Assembly (NCBI RefSeq): GCF_000204055.1
Contig: NW_006768766.1
Span: 1,480,941-1,544,940, forward strand
Reading direction: 5' to 3'
Length of the DNA: 64,000 nt
Origin: Melampsora larici-populina 98AG31
Taxonomy: Eukaryota; Basidiomycota; Pucciniomycetes; Pucciniales; Melampsoraceae
Shown here one piece after another: positions 33,290-45,260 of the stretch. The translations under genes and the position numbers were made by a program. Below the pieces are notes generated by a model, which saw only the letters and a program-made list of their open reading frames with translations, was not told where the DNA came from and did no database searches. Every line of letters starts with the position of its first letter. Positions within the stretch are counted from its first letter, which is position 1.

Positions 33290-35850
33290 TTAGTGAATAT
33301 TTCCCAGTCTCAAGCTTGGAAAGTTCTTCATAAACAATTCAGAGAGAATTATCTGGAGCTCAATCAGTTTATGTAACATGCATCTCACAGATTTAACAGG
33401 GTCTTTGTGGCACCCTGGAGGAGGTACCAGGGATGAATGCCATTGATGGTGGACAAGTTTGGGTGATAAATATCTGTTGCAAGGATCCTCAAATGCACAA
33501 GCCAGTTCATGAGAATGAGGCAAACCCCAGGCACCACAAAAAGAATTTGTGCACTTCCTTTTTAAAGAGTCTGAAATATTATTGTAATGTCTTTTGATTT
33601 TCTTGAGCACAAAATGTGAAATGACCCAGCAAAGTTCTTGAAGGGAATCCGGTAGCTAAGCAGTGTATTTTGGCGCTCAAAGCCAGTGAAATAGTGATCT
33701 CTTAGTATTGTGAGTCACCTGCAAGCTTGAAGGCTTTGAAACAGGTAACAAAGTTGTTGTTACTATGATCCAAGCTACACCAAGCCGCTCCACTTCACTC
33801 CACTTTATTCCTCAAATTTGGTAGTGTAGTGCACAAACACTATAATTTTAAGTGCTCCGCTCCGCTATATACTGGTTTTTTTGCCAACTGAAAGCGGAGT
33901 GACTTGGCACTATCTTGCACTTTGATATAGTGCCTGGATTGCTATATAGCACTACACATGGGGAGACTGCACATAAACTTGCAAATCTATCAAGAAGAAG
34001 AAAAAAACTAAAACTAAAAACAGAAATTAAAGACTGCACTTAGCACTACTACACAGTATAATTGCCAATAAAAGGATGAAATAGAAAAGACAAAAAAAGT
34101 AAAGGTAAAATTAAAATATGAATAAAAATAAAAATATAACTCAAGAGTAAAACTTTAAAGTCAAAACTAAGAAAATAGTGCTATTTAGCCCTGCATATCT
34201 CTACATAGCCCTACATAGTGCTATAATATATATAGCACTATGCAGTGCAATGTAGCGCTATTACAGCGATTACAGCTATTGCTCCAATATATGGGAGTTT
34301 TGGCTCAACATAAGCTCCAAGGCTCATCGGGATAGCAGAGCACTTGAAAAGAGCAACAAATTTGACCAAGCAGGAGATCCATGTTTCTTCTGAATACTTC
34401 AAGATGCTGTTACATTGAGCTATGGTGGTAACACCTTTGAGAATTTTTTTGTATTGTTGGGTTATGGTGCTTTGACTATATTATTTCCATATTTTCAAGA
34501 ACTTGGTCCATTCAGGGCCCTTGAACTTCTTGTTACAATTCTTGCCAATGTTGTAATTTATGTGCCATATGCACAGCAGATGGGTTGCACTAGGGAAGAA
34601 TTGAACAGTAATTATTAACTCAACTAAACTCTAATAATAACTTAGAGTTAGTAACAATAATAAGAATAATGGTTCTCTTTGTTGTGCAAAGCTGGTTCTG
34701 CATCATTGCAGAACATCTTGCACAGTTTGATGTTGATGTTTTTAGAGTTTCTGTCAAGCACTACTGATTTAAGTTGCTCCAATGCCCAAACATATCTCTC
34801 CTCCACCTCTCTGTACATGAAGCAAAAATGTGTAGTAAATGTTTTGTGGAAGTTGGTGCTTCCAACAATGTGAAGAAGTGGGAGACCGAATCTGTTGGTT
34901 TTGTAAGTACAATCAAGTCCTATCACAGTTGGAAACAAAAAAGTAAGTCCAATTCCTTTGGGGCTAGCCATGAAAAGTAATTGAAGGGTACCATTATTTG
35001 AGGTTGTGGTGCAAAAATCCCACTTGTGTTTGTTGATTAGGTCAAATGATCCTTGGATTGGGGTTCTGCCACATAAACAAGCATCTCTTGGTCAAAAGAA
35101 CGTGTTGTGTATGTCTCAAACAAGTGGTTCTGAACCTGGTGCAAAATCAATGAGGCCTGTCATCTGTGCAGGGCAGTATCCAGCTGACAACAGTAGGTTC
35201 ATCTTTGTAAGGGTGGAAGTATAGTACATCTGTATGGATTCGTCTTGGAACATTATGGGTTTAGTCATGGGATTCTTTTCATTGTTTCTCTTTTGATTAC
35301 ACTGGTTCTGACTCTTCTAGTGATGGATTAGGTATGGGTGGTTCTTTTCAATCTCTATTCTTTCTATTCTTTCCCTTTTGATTATGCTGGTTCTGACTCT
35401 TCAAGTGCTAGATTATATATAGATACAAAGGGGTTAGATAAACCTCTGCTCTTCGTGAGCTCACGCAAAATCTAGGAGCAGTGCAGGCGGAGATTACACT
35501 CCACCTTACAATCTTGTGTGAGGCCTCATCAGAAAACTGTTGGTTTTTTGAAAGATTATGTATGAGGTTGATCAATTCAAAGGGTATGTGGCTGTGATGG
35601 TAATTTGAAAAGTTCTTCAAATCTTGCTGTGCAATCCACCCATCCTTACACGAGTGGTAGTTCAGGGAGATCTTGAATGGGCATTTTGACATCTTAGTCA
35701 AAATTTTGCCTAGAGTAGCCACAGAATCCACCTCACGGACAAGGGAGAACAAGATCACACTTTTTGATATTTCTAGGTCTTGTGACCCGCTGTCCAATTT
35801 AAAGATGTTCTGAAACATAAATCTATATTTTATGTATCTCTGGCTCAACT
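33290..35850 (-). pseudogene. FAR1-like Mutator transposase remnant
   Basis: Pieces of a second, unrelated MULE transposase run along the minus strand in the expected order. 35408-35848 has a CPFK...W-x-n-HSH zinc-finger-like block of the FAR1 DNA-binding type. 34648-34971 has the core TVIGLDCTYKTNRFGLPLLH with the first catalytic Asp, then FCNDAEPALHN. 34380-34620, read through a stop, has an LLCIWHINYN block. 33290-33610 has a SWIM-like tail (CTNSFCGAWGLPHSH). Several stops and frame changes interrupt it. A block of GCACTA/TAGTGC-rich sequence of about 500 bases (33770-34290) separates the tail from the core and is probably a later insertion. Confidence 0.72.
33770..34290. repeat. Palindrome-rich insert with AGCACTAY/TAGTGCT motifs
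   Basis: Short inverted motifs such as TATAGCACTA and TAGTGCTATA recur many times here, and the segment interrupts the flanking MULE remnant. It behaves like a small non-autonomous transposon, but I could not define terminal repeats or a target duplication. Confidence 0.45.
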
Positions 35851-36190
35851 GGTGCTGGAGATTTGCAAGTTGGCATTTATTTTAGTGCCTCAAGGTATCG
35901 ATCGGTTTGACAGGCTTCTTACGTCAATTAAACGCTCTTCCAGAATTTCACTCTTACCTACCCATCTTCTTGTGAATGAAACAAGATTGTCTAGGAAGTG
36001 TTTGATTTCAATAGTTTCTTTTAAATGCATATTATATCAATCTATGATAATCACAAAAAAATCATAAAAAATTACCGAGCATCTTTCATAAAAAATCACA
36101 AAAGTCAATAATAATTTAAAGAGTATATATTTGAAACTTTAAGGAAGATTAATGCTATTAATGTTCAAATTTATATAATACATATTTTTT
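35851..36190. other. Intergenic spacer
   Basis: AT-rich spacer between the MULE remnant and the 3' end of the aspartyl protease gene. CATAAAAAATCAC-like phrases repeat at 36045-36105. It probably includes the protease polyadenylation region. Confidence 0.5.
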
Positions 36191-38819
36191 TTATGCCAAA
36201 TCTGCAAATGAAACGGTATAATTCCTTTGATCGTAGGCTGTGAATGAAGAGATGTCATCTCGTTAAGTCAAGTAGTGATTTTTTTGAAGCGTAGGGGGAG
36301 TTTCAAAGAAAGTAACATGAAGCTCAAGTTGGCTTACCGGTATAAACGTTCTTCAAAAATCTGCATTTTCATGGAGGCGTGAAATTTGTTTTAGTGTAAG
36401 TGCAAACCAGTAGATGTAAAAAACTACACTTACACTTGTCCCACCAACCAAACTCCCTGCCTGTCCGTTCCAACAATACCGCCAACACAATTTCCCTGTC
36501 TGTCTCTGCCCTGAAGGTGTAATTGTTAAGTTAGTTAAAGTATTGAAGTGTAGAAAGATGAGGGATATTCACGATTGACACTGTTGTTCGAAGGACAAAT
36601 AATTAAGTAACGAACCACATGATGTATTGTGACGTTCGAAAAAAATGTACTCACTATCCTGAGGGTTTATGTTGAAGGCTCGTCCACCAAAGTTCATGCT
36701 GAGCATGGGATTTGCAGCGCAAGGGAAACTGTATTGACCGCCTGATTTTGCGGTTGAGCCAGGGATAGAAGCGTAAATCCTGATGAGACATGGAGTCAGT
36801 CACAATGAACGGTGAGATTATAAGAATATTATATTTACGTTCGGGCGTCTGCTTGAGGAACTGCGATGATACTGGTGCCTAGTGTTTGGATAATGGTCAA
36901 GAAGTGCTTCATTGCAAAATATAACCCAAATATTGCTTACCGGTGTCGATTGTAGCAATTGTGGAAGTTCTGTAAAATGACATTATCATTAGACCCATTC
37001 CAATATGGATGAAAAATAAGCACGGTCACTCACAGCTGTAAAGGTCGTCCATTGAGAGTTGCACCCTCGAACTCTACATCCCAAAATCCTGCTTGTTGGC
37101 CAGTCATTGCCAATACGTTTAGCGTAGTGAAACTGGCGTTGAAAAACTCGGTCAGTTGAGTTGCACTGCTTCAGGAAGATAGGGCAGTGCGAAACTTACG
37201 GGCCCCTGAATGAGAGTGGATTCACTCCTCCGATGGTCAACTCTGAGCCTGATACACTTCGACCGACAAACTTGGTGCCGATGACACCCATTTGGGGATC
37301 TGCCTTGGTAAGTGTTGTGAAGAATGGATCAGTCTTGCTCTGTGAGAGACTTGGGAATCCGAATCCCATCAGACTACCAGAACAGAAATGTTAAAAATGC
37401 AAAATTCCAAAAAGGCAAGCTTTGTTGATAAAATCTTACCCATCAGAAGTGTCGCCTGTGGAGCTTTGAAACTGTGGGCTGAGTTGAGTAACGGCCCCAA
37501 AACCTGTAAGTCATGAGATAGAGATAAATGGTTAGTTGTGATCAGGTGAAGCGACAAAACTAAACTGACCCATGTTTGGAAGTGTCTGTCCAGCTACAGA
37601 TACAGTATCACGCACTACAATGGCCTTCACTGAGCTCCCATCTCCAAATCCGATGGAAAAGTTTCTGGCTGTGGGGATAGCGGTAACTGACTTGAAAGAC
37701 CACGCGGCAAGATAAGCTCATTGTTGAGACGATGTATGTGATGGAGAGACACGACTCACTTCAGAGGCCAAATATAAGTTTTTGCCTGCACATTGTGCTT
37801 GGGGACCTGATGATCAAATGATGTCGGTATAAGCTGCAATGGACAATTTTGAGTTGCGGTGACAACACTTACATCTATCAGATGCTACGAATAAGTCCGA
37901 GGAACCCCTACAAAAAGTTTAAAGCATGAGAGGGACGCTGAAGATATTGTTAGACAATTTGAAACTTCGACTCACGTATCGATGGAGACAAAAAACGTCT
38001 TTGGTGGAGTCCCAATTTGGATTGGTGCAGCCCTGAAAATGTGGTCAATAGAAGATCAGTTGGATATGATGGACAGCAATTATACGATAGACTTACCATA
38101 TGAGGTCCTTTCCAGCTCTTCAAGGTGATTGCATGATCAAAAGTTTGTATAGGAAGTCAATGTTCTGCTTTTGTTTCAACATAGATAATATAAACTAACA
38201 AGTTGTTCATGGGGACAGCACCACCTCTAGCTGACGCTCTGGAAAGTGGCGAGATTGCGCCGGACTGGACGCGAGATATTGACGGGTTTTCAGCACTTCC
38301 AATAGCTTGCGAGACTCTGACAGCGGCGCCAGTTCCGTCTGTGGGGGGAGTATCATCGACAAGAGGCAGAGCTCCAGTATTATATACGTCTTCTAGCTGA
38401 TAAGGCGTCATGTTGAATGTGGCCAACCTACATAGAAATGCATTGAGTTTTATGCGTTTCAATCGTGTTAAAAAGTTAACAAATAGTTTGGCTTACACAT
38501 TTCCCGTGTTCATATAATAATTCATGGCCCCTTCAATTTGTTTCCGTAAACTGGGGGTAAAGTTGATTGTGAGATAGGAATGTCTTGAATAGAGGGTTAA
38601 GCGCTCAACTCACACATAGCGGATGTGATTGTCAAACTTATCCTGATCCAAAACTCCATCCTCGTCCACCAATGATCCTCTCCTGGAAAGTTGATATAGA
38701 GTCGCTCCAGAAGGTAGTCTCCGTGTTAAACTTGATGGACCATCATCAACTGGAACCGCAAAATTAGACCCGAAAGAAATGAAAGAAATGAGCAAAACAA
38801 AGAAATGAATGGCCGGCAT
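36191..38819 (-). CDS. Secreted pepsin-like aspartyl protease (family A1), 17 exons
   Basis: A minus-strand gene with about 17 short exons encodes roughly 490 residues. It starts with a hydrophobic signal peptide (MPAIHFFVLLISFISF), followed by a propeptide of about 150 residues. The mature enzyme has the canonical blocks: APIQIGTPPKTFFVSIDTGSSD (first catalytic Asp, around residue 188), a Cys pair in RCPQAQC, IGFGDGSS (flap region), GLMGFGF, FWDVEFEG, STIATIDTGTS (second catalytic Asp), a Cys pair in the C-terminal lobe (FPCAANP and GNCVGG), and LVGQVFLKNVYTAYD near the C-terminus. Stop TAA is at 36191-36193. Introns split both DTG motifs (37908-37975 and 36879-36940). The exon 14-15 joint (about 36500-36655) is uncertain in phase. 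Fungal family members are secreted or vacuolar endopeptidases; a role in host tissue is possible but unproven. Confidence 0.9.
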
Positions 38820-40075
38820 TCTCGTAAATTGAAAGGTAGTCTGGAAGATTTTCAAAATTATCGCAGCCTGAAAGGATCCCGAATCCAAAGAGAAATGAAC
38901 CGAAAGTGAAATAAATAACAAATCGAACAGAAAACCGCAAAAGATAAATTAAGATTAGAAGATAGAAATTCGAAAGTCGCAAGTCCAGTGCGATGTGATT
39001 ATGATCGAGGAGATAAGCCACCGGATGGGTTGAACTTGGAATATCTTCAAGAACAATAATGATTCCGGAAAGGACATAACTTCCTCTTGAGCTCGAATGA
39101 AGTCATGACGGGACTGAGGCGGTTTGAATATTTCGACTGGGGTAGCGTTCAGCTCGGCACTCTATGCTTTCATTACCCCCAGGCCATTGCATTTGAGTTG
39201 AATAGCTGCTCAGCGTGGTATTCATCAAAGTCGTACAACAACACTGAAGTTATAAACCAAAGTGCCTATCCCAGGCCGATGGGCCTCTACGGCTCTGTCG
39301 CCGCTCGTATTCCTTTCAACTTAAACTCGACTTAATAAACTTGGTCGCTCGTAATCAAAGAAGGGAGCTAAAATAATGTGAAAACCGAACTGATTACTCG
39401 GTTTTGGTGAACCAGCGTTGAACGAGTTCAAGGGCGACCGAGTTCAAATTCGGCCTTGATCACAACCAGTGATATGTACCTAGAGATACCTAGAGATTAA
39501 TGGTCCAACTAAAGGAGACTAATGGTCATTGCGTTTGACCAAAGTCCCGAGTAGATTTGTTTTCAAGCTAATGTAGTTTTCATTTTTCACAGATGTTAGT
39601 CCTTTGAGGTTCTCCTGATTATAAAAAAGAATTGAGTAGACGACTCCGTGACAAAGGGCCATATAAGCATAGAAGATGTGGCGATAAGACTTCAACAGAC
39701 AAATTTCCTTACATAATTCACCAGAACACAATTTTTATATGCTCGCTCTCAGAGTCTTCTCTAAACTGGCAAATCTGCAGCGGACAACTGCCGCAAATTT
39801 TGGTTCTCCAGTGATACATTCAAACGAACTCTGAGAATCAAATATCACAAATGATTGTACGTCTCTCACAAGAAATGGATAAGCACAAGTTGGAAGGATA
39901 CAAAGTTCACACTTAATCCATGATCACTTATGAAACTCAACATTTAGTTGAGACAATAAAATGAAAACATACATTCATAAGGGATTTAAGAAGACGAATA
40001 ACAAATTACATCTTGCAATGAGACAAAAAAGTAATAGGTGAGATGGCATGAACAAAAAGAGCTAGAAGATCACAT
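38820..40075. other. Intergenic between protease and sorting nexin genes
   Basis: The right part of the protease promoter and the 3' flank of the VPS5 gene lie here. Short ORFs show no recognisable domain. Nothing else is seen. Confidence 0.5.
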
Positions 40076-43000
40076 TCAATTCTCTCTAACTTCATCAGCC
40101 TCTAATCCTGGCATATGGGGATACTCATGTGTTTTTGTATCTTTTGAAACTATATCTTGAAAAACAGAAGATTCAGCAAGAATTGATGCTGGTAAATTGT
40201 CTATTGGATCAGGTGGAGGTGGTGCTGGAGAAGGTTGTGAGGTTTCATTTGACCAGGGAGATGGATCAAGTGTCTCTTCGTTGGTGGGTGCAGCAGGCTG
40301 ATCATTTGAAGTTGATGTGATTTGTGTTGATGGATCTAAAGCTGTTGTTTCCGGTGCCGATGTCTCAGCCACTTTGTTTGTATTTGCCAACTCCGGGTCT
40401 TGAACAGGTTTGGTAGGTGGTGCAGCTGCCTCGGCGTTTTGTTTAGTCAGAGATTGTAATAAACGATAGTACTCCTGCCAAACATGAACAATCTGGTAAC
40501 ATACCATGAACCATGAAGTGAGAAAGATTATCGTCAAGTTTAATGCGAACTAAAAGATGTATCTAACCTGTTTTTGTCTTTCAGTTATCCCGTCAACATA
40601 GGCGCAAATCGCACTCTTGAAATCTTCAACTTTCTCTGTATCAAATCGTTGCATTTCTGCTTTGATTAACTTGGAAACATCGCCAAACTCATTACGTACA
40701 TCCTGTGCTTTCCGTTCAGCCTGAAAATGAAGAAATGTAAAAAATGAATAAGTCGAAGAGTTGCTACACTTTTATTTGGGTGTCTACTCATAAGTCTCAT
40801 CAATGGCGCACCTCGAGTAATTCTGCCAAGGAATGTTTGAGCCCAGTTGATTGTTCGTTGGCTGCATATCGCTTAGCTTTATCATGATTCATCTGTACTT
40901 TTTTCAAATTACTAAGACTAGCTTGCCATTTCTCCCAACTTTTGACTCGACTACTAAATGTTAATCGTACACTGTTCATCAATCGACTATAAGCCTCCAC
41001 AGTTGCGGTGATGCCTTCCAGCTCCTGTTTACTCTGCTCTTCTGACCAAACATAACATTGTCGATGTAGACCTGCTAATCTATCCAACGCATTTCGAATC
41101 GGCTTGGATAAATCACAAGTCGATAATGTCAACAATGCTTGTGACAACTCTGATAAAGATTGAGCATATGAACGCCGCGCCTTGGAGGCCGCCGAGAGAG
41201 AGCTATGTAGGGTCTTCAGTTGAGCTTCAAGAGTATCAAGTGAAGCTTTTCGATGATCAAAGAAATCATCGGTCTCACTGAATCGTGGACCTGCGATATT
41301 GGATAACCAACCCGATTGGTTAGAAGAGTCTGCTTTGCGATGTTTGATCTGTAAAGAAAAGATCAACTAGTGATCAGCGCAGTGAAAGTAGATTTATTCA
41401 ACCGAGTCTAAGGCTCACCTCTAAGCTAAAAGAATCACTCTCTAAAAATAGTTTTAGATCCGGATCGCTGACCAACATAGGATGATTGGCAGTTTTTTGT
41501 AGGAAGATTTCCAATGCGACCCTTCGAGTAGCAATGAATCCTTCTTGAAAGCGACCTGTATTGACCATCCACAAAACCACATGAGCACATCATTAATTAA
41601 TCTTTGATATCATCAAAGACCTTGGGGAACTGAGAGCCAAAAACGACCGAGAGCTCACTTCTCAAGTTTTTATCCGGTATAGGAGGAACGATCACACCAG
41701 GATTGTTGCTTGTCAGCGCATCAAACAACCATACGAAATCTCGAAACCGCCTGAGGACTGTGCTTGAGTTTTTGAGGGGACCAGATGCACTAGGATCAGT
41801 GGCCTGGTGAAGATAGACATCCGCAATCAGACCAGACAGGTTGCTTGAAATTTTATGCGAAGACGTTGATACAAATCAAATGGAATGAGTGAATTGAAGG
41901 ACCTACCATGGTTTTGACAGTGTAAACTGTGTGAATGTCATTGATCATTCCCATTTTTTGAGGATCACCAACACTGCATTTATATCGAGGGCCAGACGGT
42001 TGGATAGGCAAATGTCGCAAGGGATCTTGACTGCCAAAGTAAATTTGAGCTGGAGTAGTTGGAGTTAATCCAGTTGCCGGGTCTCGGCGACTTGCACTTG
42101 AAGATGCACTCTGTTGCTGAACAAGGCCCTCGCGCACAGATGCCAAAGGTCTTTCATCTTCAGAATCGGAATCTGAAGCTTTTGAAGGCTGAGGATGAGC
42201 TCCATTGTGGGATGCACTAGCCGTATCCTCGTGTACCGTGTTCGCGGCTGACGCTCCTGAAGCTGTCTGAGTTACATTAGCTTGGGAATCTTGTTGCTGG
42301 GGCCCGCGGGACGCCTCGTCATCGAGTGACTTTACGGCGACAGATGGAAGTGAATGAGGCGGTGCAGGCACGATGATGGATAAATTAGGTGTCGTTCCTG
42401 ATGAAGGCTTGGACTTGTCTGCCGTCAGGTCCTTGTTGTGGCTCTCATCCTGTGTACTTGCGATTTGGTCAGGAGTTTCTGTAACTTGTGAGCTTTCTAC
42501 AGGTAAAGGCACAGAAGATGTGATATTTGAGTCAGGTCTGCCATCATTTGTCGGGTGGTTTTCGGATATTGTCCCCTGTGGCTCCTCATTGGCATGATCG
42601 TGTTTTGTTTCCACAGGTGGAGTTGCTTTACTGGTGGGTGGTGTCATATCAGGTATCTGATCTGGTGGAGAGGAAGTAGTGAGAACTGGTTCCGCCAGTT
42701 TCGGCGCGGGAAGCTGAGAAGGTGTGTTTGAAGGACTTGGAGCCGAGTCTTCTGGAGCTATGATGGCCACGATCGGCTTGGCCTCGGCGATCTTCAAGCC
42801 TAAAGGTCTATAGGGCTTGGCAGCCTCACTCTGTGTTTGATCTTTGACCGAGTTAGCGGGAGCAGAATTAGATGATCGGGAGGCTGAGACTGCTTGACTC
42901 GAGCTGGTCGTTCTGCTTGCCTTTTTCGGACTCTTCTTGAAAGCTGGGAGGGCACCTCGAGAGTCCGGCATCAGCATAGAAGCCGCTGAGGACCCTCCTC

Positions 43001-43859
43001 CCAGGATATCAGGCAGAGGAGGGCGTGTGCTGTTGATAGATCGTAAGGTAGAACTGTTCAGCAGTGGCTCATCTACTTCTTCGTCGGCGTAAGAGGTGAG
43101 TGTAGCTGTTACTCCAAAAGGTCTGAAGGGAGCAGGTTGACTGAGAGGAGCCGGTGGAGCGGGAGGTCTAGCAGATGTCCGTAATTTAGATGACTCGGAA
43201 GAAGGTGGTGGTTCATTAGACACACGATATGTAGTAGACGGCGCTGATGTTTCCTGCAAGACGCGAGGTGGTGGAGGTGAGATTGGTGAGGTGATAGTGG
43301 GATTTGGACTATAATTCTCAATCGACTCTTGATCTTGGAAGGCAGGATCATCTGGGATGAATGTAGTAGTGCTGGCTTGGGTAGACTCATGATCGGTAAA
43401 ACCATTATCGCTGGGATCGTAAGGTGAGAATGATGTTTCAGGCATGGTAAGCTTTTGACCATCGAATCCGCCTTCATCTTCTGGCTCATCTACATTCAAT
43501 TGAGCTTGTCCTAATCCAGGGATATCAAAAGTTGCGAAATGATTGGTCTGTTGGTAGGAACTTGACCCATTATCTTCGACAATATCAGCATTGGTAGCTC
43601 CAAGAAAGGTTTTTGAATCATTCTGGTTCAGAGTTGAGAAGGCGGATGTGGAAGATGAAGCGATCGGCGAGGGTGAAGAGAGAGATGTAAAATCATTCGT
43701 GGATTTGAAGTCAGCAAAAGGGTTATGAGTGTCAAATGAGTCGATCGGTTCAGCAAAACCACCATCGAAATCGGGTGTAGGATAAAATTGAGATGAATAA
43801 GATGAGATGTTGTTGTTTTGATTATCGTTGAGGAGGTCGTCTAGATTCTTAGTATCCAT
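40076..43859 (-). CDS. VPS5: Sorting nexin Vps5 (retromer, PX and BAR domains)
   Basis: Vps5 and its partner Vps17 form the membrane-bending half of retromer, which recycles cargo receptors from endosomes to the Golgi. Six minus-strand exons (41907-43859, 41659-41803, 41419-41555, 40812-41348, 40568-40720, 40076-40492) give 1,113 residues, all joined in frame. The first 620 residues are disordered, Ser/Pro/Thr-rich and acidic. A PX domain follows (about 628-745), with the phosphoinositide-binding LRRFRDFVWLF at about 668 and the PPIPDK loop at about 692. The Vps5-type BAR domain (about 746-1000) is helical and begins near the SNIAGPRFSETDDFF motif. The tail is Pro/Ala-rich. It is about twice as long as yeast-type relatives because of the N-terminal region. 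Intron 1 uses the acceptor at 41804, since a nearer one breaks the frame. Confidence 0.92.
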
Positions 43860-44905
43860 CCTTTTATATTATTTAAAAACAGATTGATTGATTGTTGTTG
43901 GATGTTGATGATGTTGATGATGAGGAAGTTGGTTGAGGAAGAGAAAGAAATACTATTTAGTTGGTCAACTCACAACAAACATGCCATGGGCGAGAGAGGA
44001 GGGTGGAGGATAAACCCCGAAACCCGAAGCGCAAACCCCGTATGAGTACCGAATCCGCGTAACTCTCATTCATCCTCACCAGAACACGATAAAAAACTAT
44101 CCAGACAATGCCAGAGACTTGTCCAGACGACTCCCAACTGAGGATGCAGTTTAATCATCACATCAAAATATAAAGTGAGTTTCTAGACCATCACAAACAA
44201 CTTAGAATCAAGATGATAAGTACTAACTATGGATTCTTGCCTTTGTCCGGACAAAAAGTCTCTTCTTGGATCCTATGCTGGAATTACTTCCATCAAAACT
44301 TTTTGAAATTCAAATCAAAGTCAACCCATTCACGAATAAGGTGTTGAATTTATTCAAAAATAAACATACAGATCATTTATCAGTGTCCTTCTATGCGTCC
44401 TCAAACACAAACTAAACAACTTTTTTTCTATGCTGACTTGAACTCAAAAAATGAAGGAATAATTTGTACTTCAGGAATTCCAAATCACATCTCACTCAAC
44501 AAACATCCATGGATCAATCACAAGTATAAGTCATTTGAGCTTATAATCTAAGACATTCAAAGCTGTGTCTTCTGGACAGATCAGCAGAGCAACAGATGGA
44601 TTTAGTACATTCAAATACGCGGACCCTTTTGATCTACATAATTCCACAAGCACTCAGTTTCAATTCACTGCTTCCAATCCAGATAGTGTTTTGGATTGGG
44701 TTTCTTTTCTTGGGTGTTTTTCTGGTCATTGTTCAGACATCAATGTTGGGGTATCAATTCTCACATTGAATTCACACTTTGGGATTTTGATTGTCTTCAA
44801 GGTGAGTCTGATTGCCTTCTCTACCTTCTCTTAACAAGACTGATCTTTTGTATTACAGCCATTGAAAGAATTAACAGCACATTTTCCTAAACTGTGTTAC
44901 CCTAA
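43860..44905. other. Promoter region of VPS5 and unannotated sequence
   Basis: About 200 bases upstream of the VPS5 start are rich in TGATGTTGATGATG-type repeats. Beyond that, a 90-codon plus-strand ORF (44565-44834) has no recognisable family. No other gene is seen. Confidence 0.5.
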
Positions 44906-45260
44906 GGGCACGTTCACTTAAGCAATTTCTGGTGAGAAATCACATTCTGCAAAATTTAAAGTGTCTATTTGGTGGTGTATGTTTCATTTTTGCATTAAAA
45001 ATTTTACAGAATGTGATTTCTGGTCAGAAATTCCTTAAGGTTACGTTTGGCTCCAGTTTAACGCATTAAGGCACATCGACTTGCTGTGCATTTTGTTACC
45101 GCAAAAAGCAATAAATCGTTTTTTTTCTCTTTTTCACATTTTTTTGTTAAATGTACCTTATAATGCATGAAGTGTTCGGCGATGAAGTTGATTGAATTTG
45201 ATCAACTTCATTCATCCAACTTGATCCATCACAATCCGTGTTGACCGTGATCCTGAAATC

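Noticed and set aside
41840..41906. Nearer acceptor at 41844 for VPS5 intron 1
   Set aside because: It shifts the frame and meets a stop. The acceptor at 41804 restores the PX domain.
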